DNA of 10,255 bases from CAYSUS01 sp964434165 (GTDB lineage: Bacteria > Planctomycetota > Planctomycetia > Pirellulales > Thermoguttaceae): contig CAYSUS010000171.1 in assembly GCA_964434165.1 (NCBI GenBank), positions 1 to 10,255 of the forward strand. The letters are read 5' to 3'. Within the stretch, counting starts at the first letter, position 1, and each line of letters opens with the position of its first letter. A program made the translations under genes and the position numbers. The notes below the pieces were generated by a model, which did not search any database, was not told the DNA's origin, and saw nothing but the letters and a program-made list of their open reading frames with translations. This document shows, one piece after another, positions 1 to 7,500 of this stretch.

Positions 1-423
1 CAGGGACTGTACCCGGCCATCGACCCGCTCAGGTCCACCTCCAAGATGCTCACGCCCACGGTGGTGGGCCGCCGGCACTACGACGTGGCCCAGCGCGTGC
101 GGCAGACCCTGGCGCAGTACGAGGAGCTGAAGGACATCATCGCCATGCTCGGCCTGGAGGAGCTTTCCAAGGACGACCAGGACGTGGTGCACCGGGCGCG
201 GCGCCTGGAGCGATACCTCACGCAGCCGTTCACGGTGACCGAGCGGTTCACCGGCTTGGAGGGAAGGGTCGTCGCCCTGGACGACGCCCTGGAGGGCTGC
301 GAGCGGATCCTGGCCGACGAGATGGCCGAAGTCCGCGAGAAGAACCTGTACATGATCGGCCGGATCGGCGAGGCCGAGGAGAAACCGGAGCGAAGCGAGA
401 CCGGGGGGGGCGACGAGGCGTGA
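1..423 (+). CDS. atpD: N-ATPase catalytic subunit beta, 3' part only
   Basis: This is the C-terminal 140 codons of the catalytic beta subunit; the start lies upstream of the window. Frame 1 opens with GLYPAIDPLRSTSKML, which matches the beta-family segment GIYPAVDPLxSTSRML that follows the nucleotide-binding domain. The alpha-helical C-terminal domain follows, with the DELSEED loop present as LEELSKDDQD (about 157-186) and then the YLTQPFTVTE stretch (about 217-243), which matches beta (FLSQPFxVAE). The tail is charged and ends KPERSETGGGDEA. The Walker A region is not in the window. The stop TGA (421-423) overlaps the GTG start of atpC. Beta as the first gene, directly before epsilon, is the N-ATPase arrangement; housekeeping atp operons usually end with beta-epsilon. 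Family identity is certain, and the N-type assignment rests on the neighbours. Confidence 0.95.
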   Translation, partial: QGLYPAIDPLRSTSKMLTPTVVGRRHYDVAQRVRQTLAQYEELKDIIAMLGLEELSKDDQDVVHRARRLERYLTQPFTVTERFTGLEGRVVALDDALEGCERILADEMAEVREKNLYMIGRIGEAEEKPERSETGGGDEA

Positions 424-815
424 GACTGCAAGTGCTGCTGCCCGAGCGCGTGGCCGTGGACCAGGCGGTGGGCAAGGTGTTCGCGGAGGCCGAGAACGGG
501 GCCTTCTGCCTGCTGCCGCGCCACGTGGACTTCGTGGCGGCGCTGGTGCCGGGATTGCTGGGCTTTGAGGACGAGCAAGGCCACGAGACGCTGCTGGCCG
601 TGGACCGCGGCATCCTGGTCAAGTGCGGCGAGGAAGTTCTGGTGTCCACGCCCCGGGCGATCGGAGGCCGGCCGCTGGGCGAATTGCAGCAGGCCGTCCA
701 ACGGGAGATCGAGGAGCTGGACGAGCGCGAGCGACGCGCCCGATCGGCGGTGGGCAAGATGGAGGCCGACTTCGTGCGCACGCTGGTGAACCTGGAGCTA
801 GGGGAGCATGCCTGA
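420..815 (+). CDS. atpC: N-ATPase subunit epsilon
   Basis: This 131-residue protein is the epsilon subunit of the F1-like head, which sits on the central stalk with gamma and couples rotation of the c-ring to catalysis. It starts at a GTG overlapping the atpD stop (GTGA), so translation is probably coupled; no good upstream alternative exists and the N-terminus MRLQVLLPERV fits the family. Residues 1 to about 85 form the beta-sandwich domain, with the recognisable run ENGAFCLLPRHVDFVAALVP and then GILVKCGEEVLVSTPRA. Residues about 88-131 are a charged helical C-terminal region (ELQQAVQREIEELDERERRA onwards). The length is close to E. coli epsilon (139 aa). The end overlaps atpQ by 8 bases. 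Whether the C-terminal helices can inhibit the enzyme, as in E. coli, cannot be judged from sequence. Confidence 0.93.
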   Translation: MRLQVLLPERVAVDQAVGKVFAEAENGAFCLLPRHVDFVAALVPGLLGFEDEQGHETLLAVDRGILVKCGEEVLVSTPRAIGGRPLGELQQAVQREIEELDERERRARSAVGKMEADFVRTLVNLELGEHA

Positions 816-1128
816 AGAGCCGCTCGAGGACCGAGAGGCCGACGCGGCCGAGGGCGAGCGGCTCCGCCGCGCCGTGGCCGGCAAGGAGCGGCGCAAGCTC
901 CGCGCCCGGCGCGAGGGCGAGCGCGGCCCGTGGTTCTGGCTGGGGATGTTCGGGCTGGTGGGCTGGTCGGTGGCCGCCCCCAGCCTGATCGGCATCGCGG
1001 TCGGCGTGTGGCTCGACCGCCGCTACGATGGCCGCGTCTCGTGGACGCTGACCATGCTGTTCGTCGGCGTGGCCGTGGGCTGCTGGACGGCCTGGTACTG
1101 GATCCAGCGCGAAAGCCGGCGCCGATAG
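808..1128 (+). CDS. atpQ: AtpQ, AtpI-like small membrane subunit of N-ATPase
   Basis: This 106-residue membrane protein is the AtpI/F0F1-ATPase-subunit-like gene characteristic of N-ATPase operons. Residues 1-40 are hydrophilic and very rich in Arg, Glu and Lys. Two membrane segments follow: about 42-69, with the family-like pattern AAPSLIGIAVGVWLDRR at its end, and about 78-99, ending in YWIQRESRRR. AtpI relatives are thought to help assemble the c-ring or to carry Mg2+/Ca2+; for AtpQ the role is inferred. The ATG lies inside the 3' end of atpC with a GGAG at 794-797 about 10 bases upstream, which suggests translational coupling. The stop TAG is at 1126-1128. Position (between epsilon and the three-helix AtpR) and topology together make the call; sequence identity of this family is generally low. 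Confidence 0.85.
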   Translation: MPEEPLEDREADAAEGERLRRAVAGKERRKLRARREGERGPWFWLGMFGLVGWSVAAPSLIGIAVGVWLDRRYDGRVSWTLTMLFVGVAVGCWTAWYWIQRESRRR

Positions 1129-1158
1129 ACGCCGCAAGATACAGACGCCGCAGGACAA
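1127..1158 (+). repeat. Imperfect 16-base tandem repeat between atpQ and atpR
   Basis: The decamer AGACGCCGCA occurs at 1127-1136 and again at 1143-1152. The whole 16-base units 1127-1142 and 1143-1158 agree at 13 of 16 positions. The repeat begins inside the atpQ stop codon and fills most of the 40-base gap before atpR. It looks like a small local duplication that lengthened the spacer; no function is evident. Confidence 0.5.
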
Positions 1159-1162
1159 GGAG
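1157..1162 (+). promoter_or_regulatory. Ribosome binding site deciding the atpR start
   Basis: AAGGAG at 1157-1162 lies six bases before the GTG at 1169, the start that opens the AtpR reading frame. Another GTG at 1165 is in a different frame and leads to a non-AtpR product, so this Shine-Dalgarno sequence and spacing support 1169. Confidence 0.7.
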
Positions 1163-1168
1163 TCGTGC

Positions 1169-1474
1169 GTGGAAGTTTCGCTGCCCGACATCGCCTTGGC
1201 GCTGGCCCTGGGGGCGGTGCTGGGCGCGTGGTTCTTCGGCGGGCTGTGGTGGACCGTGCGGCGCCTGCCCGCGGCCCGCCACCCCGCACTCCTGGCCCTG
1301 GCCAGTCTCGTCGTGCGGATGGTCACGGTGGTGGGGGGCATGGTCTGGCTCGCCGGCCGGCACTGGACGCTGCCGGCGGTGGCGCTGGCCGCGCTGCTCG
1401 CCGTGCGGTTGTGGATGGTGAGGAGATGGGGAAAGCGCGACTGGGAATGCGGGTTGAAACCCCGGACGGAGTGA
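1169..1474 (+). CDS. atpR: AtpR, three-helix N-ATPase accessory subunit
   Basis: This 101-residue, strongly hydrophobic protein matches AtpR, a subunit found only in N-ATPase operons. Three membrane segments can be seen: about 8-30, 40-63 and 67-85, followed by a basic tail (VRRWGKRDWE). Two arginines fall inside hydrophobic stretches: R50 in SLVVRMVTVV and R80 in ALLAVRLWMV. Buried arginines in AtpR have been proposed to pair with the ion-binding glutamates of subunit c during c-ring assembly, and these two residues fit that idea. The start is a GTG preceded by AAGGAG. The gene ends eight bases before atpB. Identification rests on size, topology, intramembrane arginines and its exact place between atpQ and atpB. 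Confidence 0.86.
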   Translation: MEVSLPDIALALALGAVLGAWFFGGLWWTVRRLPAARHPALLALASLVVRMVTVVGGMVWLAGRHWTLPAVALAALLAVRLWMVRRWGKRDWECGLKPRTE

Positions 1475-1481
1475 TCGCGGC

Positions 1482-2216
1482 ATGGGCGAGACCGACATCA
1501 GTCCCGACGAAACGATCTTCTGGCAATGGGGCTTCGCGAACCTCAACGCCACGATCGTGTGGACGTGGGGCGTGATGGCGCTGATGGCGCTGGGCTCATG
1601 GTGGATCACGCGGAGCCTCTCCACCGGCACGCGGACCTCCCGCTGGCAGAACCTCCTGGAGGTGATCGTCGATTACACCCGCGCGCAGATCCGGCAGATC
1701 AGCGGCGGGTCGGCCGGCTCGTACCTGCCGTTCATCGGCACCCTGTTCCTGTTCATCGCCGTGTCGAACGCCCTTTCCATCGTGCCCGGCTACGTGCCGC
1801 CGACCGCGTCGCTCTCCACGACGGCGGCCCTGGCGATCTGCGTGTTCGTGGCCGTGCCGGTGTACGGGGTGATGCGGCAGGGAGCGGGCGCGTACCTGAA
1901 GCATTACGTCGAGCCGAGCGTGGTGATGCTGCCGTTCAACGTCATCGGCGAGCTCTCGCGCACGCTGGCGCTGGCCGTGCGCCTGTTCGGCAACGTGATG
2001 AGCGGGACGAAGATCGTGGCCATCCTGATCGGCATCGCGCCGCTGTTCTTCCCCATCGTGATGCGTGCCCTGGGGCTGCTCACCGGGCTGATCCAGGCCT
2101 ACATCTTCGCCGTGCTGGCCATCGTGTACGTGGCCTCCGGAGAGGAGGCCGGCGCGCCGGGCGAGTCGTCGGGGGACCGGTCCCCGGCGCCGGGCGAGGC
2201 CCCGTCCCCATCCTGA
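1482..2216 (+). CDS. atpB: N-ATPase membrane subunit a
   Basis: This 244-residue polytopic protein is subunit a, the membrane stator that carries the two ion half-channels against the c-ring. The hallmark is ALAVRLFGNVMSG, whose R167 corresponds to the essential arginine of E. coli subunit a (R210). The last helix has LIQAYIFAVLAIVYVA (Q205 in the family IQAYIF motif). Further hydrophobic segments lie at about 24-44, 82-103, 114-131 and 175-198, and the conserved LPFNVIGELSR precedes the arginine helix. The ATG at 1482 has GGAG at 1468-1471. After the last helix there is an unusual low-complexity tail, about residues 220-244, rich in Gly, Glu, Pro and Ser; most subunits a end soon after this helix. 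The DNA encoding the tail contains strong inverted repeats (see 2132-2186). Confidence 0.95.
   Translation: MGETDISPDETIFWQWGFANLNATIVWTWGVMALMALGSWWITRSLSTGTRTSRWQNLLEVIVDYTRAQIRQISGGSAGSYLPFIGTLFLFIAVSNALSIVPGYVPPTASLSTTAALAICVFVAVPVYGVMRQGAGAYLKHYVEPSVVMLPFNVIGELSRTLALAVRLFGNVMSGTKIVAILIGIAPLFFPIVMRALGLLTGLIQAYIFAVLAIVYVASGEEAGAPGESSGDRSPAPGEAPSPS
2132..2186 (+). other. Cluster of inverted repeats at the atpB-atpE junction
   Basis: Three GC-rich palindromic elements lie back to back at the 3' end of atpB. GGCCTCC (2132-2138) pairs perfectly with GGAGGCC (2144-2150) around a five-base loop. CCGGCGCGCCGG (2149-2160) is a perfect 12-base palindrome. GGGGACCGGTCCCC (2172-2185) is a perfect 14-base palindrome, which in RNA could fold as CGGGG/CCCCG with a seven-base loop. 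None is followed by a T-run, so they do not look like intrinsic terminators. They sit 53-107 bases upstream of atpE, whose product is needed in many copies per complex. A role in mRNA processing, protection or differential translation is inference. Confidence 0.5.
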
Positions 2217-2238
2217 CTCCGCAGAGGAGAACCCCTTT

Positions 2239-2517
2239 ATGGATCCCCAAACCGTGATTGCCGTCACGTCGATCGCCGTGAGCGGGCTGACGATCGCCAT
2301 CGGCTCCGTGGGGCCCGCGCTGGGCGAAGCCCGGGCACTGGCCGAGGCGCTTCGCTCGATCGCCCAGCAGCCCGACGAGTCGGGCACGATCGTGCGCACG
2401 CTGTTCGTGGGCCTGGCGATGATCGAATCGACCGCCATCTACTGCTTCGTGGTGTCGATGATCGTGCTGTTCGCCAATCCCTTCTGGGACCAGATCCTCC
2501 AGCAGACGCCCAAGTAG
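2239..2517 (+). CDS. atpE: N-ATPase c-ring subunit c with two-carboxylate ion site
   Basis: This 92-residue hairpin protein forms the rotor ring. Helix 1 spans about 5-28 with GSVGPALGE, the polar loop includes RSIAQQPDE (39-47), and helix 2 spans about 50-76 with AMIESTAIYCFVV. The key ion carboxylate is E63. S64, T65 and Y68 complete the EST..Y signature of Na+-type rings (E65, S66, T67, Y70 in Ilyobacter numbering). The helix-1 position that is Gln32 in Ilyobacter is glutamate here (E30), giving the two-carboxylate pattern described for Fusobacterium nucleatum. This suggests Na+ coupling, but a Burkholderia pseudomallei N-ATPase ring was reported to be H+-specific, so the ion is open. The gene has its own purine-rich site (GAGGAGA, about 2224-2230) in a less GC-rich stretch before the ATG. 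Confidence 0.95.
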   Translation: MDPQTVIAVTSIAVSGLTIAIGSVGPALGEARALAEALRSIAQQPDESGTIVRTLFVGLAMIESTAIYCFVVSMIVLFANPFWDQILQQTPK

Positions 2518-2532
2518 GCCGGAGAACGCGTC

Positions 2533-3318
2533 ATGTTGATCGACTGGTTCACGGTCGGCGCCCAGATCGTCAACTTCCTGGTGCTCCTGGCCCTCTTGAA
2601 GTGGCTGCTGTTCGACCGCATTGTCCGCGCCATGGACCAGCGCGAGGAGAAGATCGCCTCGCGCCTCCACCACGCCGCGCACCGGGAGGAGGAGGCCCGA
2701 CGGCGCGCCGCGGCGCTCGAGGAGGACCGCCGCGAGCTCCAGTCGCAGCGCCAGGAGATGCTCCAGAACGCCCGCGACGAGGCCGACAGCAAGCGCCGCG
2801 AGCTCGTCGAGCAGGCCCGCGCCGAGGTGGAGCAGATGCACCATCAGTGGCGGCGCGACGTGGAGCGCCAGCAGGCGCGGTTCCTCGGCGAGATGACCGA
2901 GCGGGCCGGCGAGGCCCTGCACGGCGCGGTGCGCAAGGCGCTCACGGAGATGGCCGACGCCGACGTCCAGCAGGCCCTCGTCCGCACCTTCCTCAGCCGC
3001 CTGGAGGCGATCGACGGCGAGAAGCGCCAGCGCTTCGGCGAGGCCATCGAGGAGGCCGGCGGCCGGGTCGTGGTCGCCTCGGCCAACGGGCTGCGCGGCA
3101 GCCAGCGGAGCCAGATCGAGGAGGCCCTCAAGCGCCACTTCCGCGACGACCTGCACGTGGACTTCGAGACCTCGCCCGAGCTGATCTCCGGGCTCGACGT
3201 GCGATCGCACGGCCGGGCCCTGGGCTGGAGCCTGCGCCAGTACCTGGACGAGTTCCACCAGGCCTTGGACGAGGCCCTGCGCGAGGGACTGGAAACGACC
3301 GGAACCGCCTCGGAGTGA
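2533..3318 (+). CDS. atpF: N-ATPase peripheral stalk subunit b with delta-like C-terminal domain
   Basis: This 261-residue protein is about 100 residues longer than a normal subunit b (156 aa in E. coli). Residues about 5-28 form the single membrane anchor (VNFLVLLALLKWLLFD). Residues about 33-140 are a highly charged coiled coil, the stator stalk. From about 178 the sequence changes character: a strand RVVVASA, a helix SQRSQIEEALKRHF (190-203) and then ETSPELISGLDVRSHGRAL (212-230). That order resembles the C-terminal domain of the delta subunit, where an IGG/MAG-V-x-R turn follows an alternating strand. The operon has no atpH, so this protein probably supplies the delta function of tying the stalk to F1. 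GGAG at 2521-2524 precedes the ATG by eight bases. Subunit b is certain; the delta-like reading is by eye. Confidence 0.93.
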   Translation: MLIDWFTVGAQIVNFLVLLALLKWLLFDRIVRAMDQREEKIASRLHHAAHREEEARRRAAALEEDRRELQSQRQEMLQNARDEADSKRRELVEQARAEVEQMHHQWRRDVERQQARFLGEMTERAGEALHGAVRKALTEMADADVQQALVRTFLSRLEAIDGEKRQRFGEAIEEAGGRVVVASANGLRGSQRSQIEEALKRHFRDDLHVDFETSPELISGLDVRSHGRALGWSLRQYLDEFHQALDEALREGLETTGTASE

Positions 3319-3323
3319 AACGC

Positions 3324-4847
<1,524 letters not shown>

Positions 4848-4874
4848 TCGGAGAGGCTGAGGAGACCGCCGCAC

Positions 4875-5765
4875 GTGCAGACGCTCGAAGCCCTCAGCCG
4901 CCAGATCCACACGGTCCACGACCTCCAGTCCGTGGTCAAAACCATGAAGGGCCTGGCCGCGGTGAACATCCGGCAATACGAGGAGGCGGTCCGCGCGCTG
5001 CGCGACTTCGGCCGCAGCCTGGAACTGGGCATGCAGATCCTCCTCCTCCACGCGCCCGAGCTCCTCGCGGCGCGCTCGTCCGCCGCGGGCGGGCGCGTGG
5101 GCGCCGTGGTCCTGGGATCGGACCAGGGCATGTGCGGGCAGTTCAACGCGCGGATCGCCGCGGAGGCCGGCGAGCGGCTTCGCGAAGCGGCGCGCGAAAC
5201 GCATGCGCCCCTGGTCCTGGTGATCGGCGCCCGGGCCGCCGCCGAGCTGGAACGGTCCGAGCACGAGGTGTCGCAGACGCTGGTGCTGCCGGGCTCGGTC
5301 GCGGAGATCACCCATCGCGTGCAGGACCTGGCGGTGCGGATCAACCGCTGGCGCGAGGAACAGGGCGTGCGCCGCGTGTGGGTGTTCCACCAGCGGCCGC
5401 GGTCGGGCGCGTCGTACCGAGCGCACTTCGAGCAGGTGTTCCCGCTCAGCCAGGAGTGGTTCCGCACGTTGCGCGCGCGTCGCTGGCCCACGCGCATGCT
5501 GCCCACCTTCACGATGGACTGGCCGCGGCTGTTCTCGGCCCTGGTTGGGCAGCACCTGTTCGCCGCCCTGTACCGAGCGATGGCCGAATCGCTGGCGGCC
5601 GAGAACGCCGCGCGCCTGGCCGCGATGCAGGCGGCCGAGAAGAACGTCGAGGAGCGGCTCGACGACCTCACGGCCCAATACCACCGCCGCCGCCAGAACG
5701 CGATCACCGAGGAGTTGCTCGACGTCACCGCCGGGTTCGAGGTCCTCGGCGGCGGCGGAGAGTAG
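4875..5765 (+). CDS. atpG: N-ATPase subunit gamma
   Basis: This 296-residue protein is the central rotor shaft. The N-terminal helix reads QIHTVHDLQSVVKTMKGLAA, matching the gamma pattern of a coiled helix ending in TKAMKMVAAAK. A Rossmann-like middle domain includes VVLGSDQGMCGQFNARI, equivalent to the SDRGLCGxxN motif. The C-terminal helix reads YHRRRQNAITEELLDVTAGF, matching family NRARQAAITxEIxEIVxGA. The length is near that of E. coli gamma (287 aa). The start is a GTG with GGAG at 4861-4864, ten bases upstream; it gives the expected short N-terminus. It is the last gene of the atp operon: alpha-gamma with no downstream beta is the N-ATPase ending. A GC-rich non-coding gap follows. Confidence 0.95.
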   Translation: MQTLEALSRQIHTVHDLQSVVKTMKGLAAVNIRQYEEAVRALRDFGRSLELGMQILLLHAPELLAARSSAAGGRVGAVVLGSDQGMCGQFNARIAAEAGERLREAARETHAPLVLVIGARAAAELERSEHEVSQTLVLPGSVAEITHRVQDLAVRINRWREEQGVRRVWVFHQRPRSGASYRAHFEQVFPLSQEWFRTLRARRWPTRMLPTFTMDWPRLFSALVGQHLFAALYRAMAESLAAENAARLAAMQAAEKNVEERLDDLTAQYHRRRQNAITEELLDVTAGFEVLGGGGE

Positions 5766-6000
5766 GCTAACCATGGCCGGCTCGTCCGGCAAATGAATGA
5801 GGCTGGGAAGCTACTCCGCTGGCTCCCCAACCTCCTTCCCCCGGCAGGCAAGCTGCCGCGGTGCGACACATTGCCGTATCGGGCAGGCTCCGACGGCGCT
5901 GGCTGCGCGGCACCCCGTCGGTTATCTTGCGCACTGGCGACAAAGTACGGCAAGAGCGACGCGACACATCACGGCTCAGAGCAGATGGGGCACCCATCCA
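5766..6000 (+). other. Non-coding gap with small hairpins between atpG and the KaiC-like gene
   Basis: This 235-base stretch has open frames but none with protein-family character. It contains a hairpin GCCGG/CCGGC (5776-5780 with 5786-5790) eleven bases after the atpG stop and a second hairpin CGGCAG/CTGCCG (5842-5847 with 5853-5858). Neither is followed by a T-run, so intrinsic termination is not supported. GGCAGGC recurs at 5843-5849 and 5882-5888, and CTGCC at 5853-5857 could pair with either copy. No convincing -35/-10 pair was found; the best hexamers (TTGCCG at 5871, TATCTT at 5923) are wrongly spaced. The promoter of the kaiC-like cassette is probably here but cannot be placed. Confidence 0.4.
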
Positions 6001-7500
6001 ATGGACGAGCATCCCCAGCCGCAGGCCAGCGAACCCGATTCGCGCGCTGCGACCGGCATCGAGGGCCTCGACCGCGTCCTCGGCGGCGGGCTGCCCCGCC
6101 ATCATGCCTGCCTCGTGCAGGGCGACCCGGGCTCTGGCAAGACCACCCTCGGCCTGCACTTCTGCATCACCGGGGCCCGCCAGGGCGAGCGCGTGCTTTA
6201 CCTCACCACCTGCGAGTCCGAGGACGAGGTCCGCCAGATCGCCCGCTCCCACGGATGGTCGCTCGACGGCGTGGCCGTCCACTACCACGACGCCCGCGCG
6301 ACGTTCGGCGTCGAGCCCGAGCAATCGGTCTTCCACCCGGCCGAGGTGGAGCTGCCCAGGACGATCGAGTCGATCCTGTCGGTGATCGACCGGGTCGATC
6401 CCGAGCGCCTGGTGATCGACTCGCTTTCGGAGATCCGGCTGTTGGCCGCCGACCCGCGGTGGTTCCGCCGCCAGGTCCTGGCGCTTAAGGAGAACCTTGC
6501 GGGCCGCCAGTGCACGACGTTGTTCTGCGACGACCGGCTCGATCCGCACCAGCCCGTGCAGAGCATCGTGCACGGGGTGATCGAGCTAGAGCAGGTCCCG
6601 CCCGACTACGGCCCGGACCGGCGCCGGCTGCGGGTGGTGAAGATGCGGGGGCAGACCTTCTCCAGCGGCTACCACGACCTGACGATCCGCACCGGCGGCA
6701 TCGACGTCTATCCGCGCCTGGTGGCCGCGGAGTACCGCGAGCGGTTCGAGCCCGAGACGCTTCCCAGCGGCGTGGCCGAGCTCGACGCCCTGTTCGGAGG
6801 CGGGGCCGACCGGGGCGCGGCCACGCTGCTGCTGGGGCCGGCCGGGACGGGCAAGTCGATCGTGGCCAGCCAGTTCGCCGTGGCCGCGGCCGAGCGCGGC
6901 GAGCGCACGGCCATGTACGTCTTCGACGAGCGGATCCAGACGCTGCTGGGCCGCGCCAGAGGATTGGGGCTCGACCTGGAGAGGCACCTGGAGCGCAGCA
7001 CGCTCGAAATCCAGCAGATCGACCCGGCCGAGCTGACCGTGGGCCAGTTCAGCCATACCGTCAGCCGGGCCACGGCCGAACGGGGCATTCGCCTCGTGAT
7101 CCTCGACAGCCTCGCCGGCTACGTGCACGCCATGCCCAGCGAGCGCTCGCTGGCGCTGCACCTGCACGAGCTGCTGAGCTACCTCGGCCAGCAGGGGGTG
7201 ACCGTGCTGATGGTGATGGCCCAGCACGGCCTGGTCGGCAGCGCGCGGCGGACACCGTTCGACCTGAGCTACATCGCCGACAACGTGCTGTTGTTCCACG
7301 CGTTCGAATACGCCGGCGAGCTCCGCAAGGCGATCTCGGTGTACAAGCGCCGCGGCGGGGCCCACGAGGCGGCCCTGCGGGAGCTCCAGTTCGGCCCGGA
7401 GGGGATCCGCATCGGGGAGCCGCTGCGCAAGTTCCACGGCATTCTCACCGGCACGCCTCGCTACCTCGGAGAGACGTTACCCGATGTCCGAGCCGAATGA
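6001..7500 (+). CDS. KaiC-like double RecA-domain ATPase
   Basis: This 499-residue cytoplasmic protein has two tandem RecA/KaiC domains. Domain 1 (about 18-245) has ATGIEGLDRVLGGGLPR, Walker A GDPGSGKTT (41-49, K47), TCESEDEV (71-77) and Walker B LVIDSL (D140). Domain 2 (about 250-480) has SGVAELDALFGGG, Walker A GPAGTGKS (279-286, K285), VFDERI (D309, E310) and Walker B LVILDSLAGY (D369). The C-terminus FHGILTGTPRYLGE is typical of non-cyanobacterial KaiC-like proteins. Compared by eye with cyanobacterial KaiC, the paired catalytic glutamates are C71/E72 and D309/E310, and the S431/T432 phosphosites correspond to S423/Y424. No kaiA or kaiB is nearby, so a clock role is not implied. The ATG at 6001 has only a weak GATGGGG upstream (5984-5990). 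Its end overlaps the kinase gene by 17 bases, which suggests co-translation. Confidence 0.9.
   Translation: MDEHPQPQASEPDSRAATGIEGLDRVLGGGLPRHHACLVQGDPGSGKTTLGLHFCITGARQGERVLYLTTCESEDEVRQIARSHGWSLDGVAVHYHDARATFGVEPEQSVFHPAEVELPRTIESILSVIDRVDPERLVIDSLSEIRLLAADPRWFRRQVLALKENLAGRQCTTLFCDDRLDPHQPVQSIVHGVIELEQVPPDYGPDRRRLRVVKMRGQTFSSGYHDLTIRTGGIDVYPRLVAAEYRERFEPETLPSGVAELDALFGGGADRGAATLLLGPAGTGKSIVASQFAVAAAERGERTAMYVFDERIQTLLGRARGLGLDLERHLERSTLEIQQIDPAELTVGQFSHTVSRATAERGIRLVILDSLAGYVHAMPSERSLALHLHELLSYLGQQGVTVLMVMAQHGLVGSARRTPFDLSYIADNVLLFHAFEYAGELRKAISVYKRRGGAHEAALRELQFGPEGIRIGEPLRKFHGILTGTPRYLGETLPDVRAE

Noticed and set aside
2601..3323. A longer AtpA starting within atpF
   Set aside because: The upstream part of that frame overlaps the well-supported atpF and reads as Arg/Ala/Pro-rich shadow sequence; ATG 3324 has a good ribosome binding site and gives the normal alpha length.
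5909..5930. A sigma-54 type promoter (GGCAC ... TTGC) before the KaiC-like gene
   Set aside because: The GG and GC elements are too far apart for the fixed -24/-12 spacing.
5797..6000. An upstream extension of the KaiC-like protein by 68 residues from ATG 5797
   Set aside because: The extension has no domain character, is rich in Arg/His/Ser/Ala, and KaiC-like proteins normally begin shortly before the first GIxGLDxxLGGG motif, which the ATG at 6001 provides.
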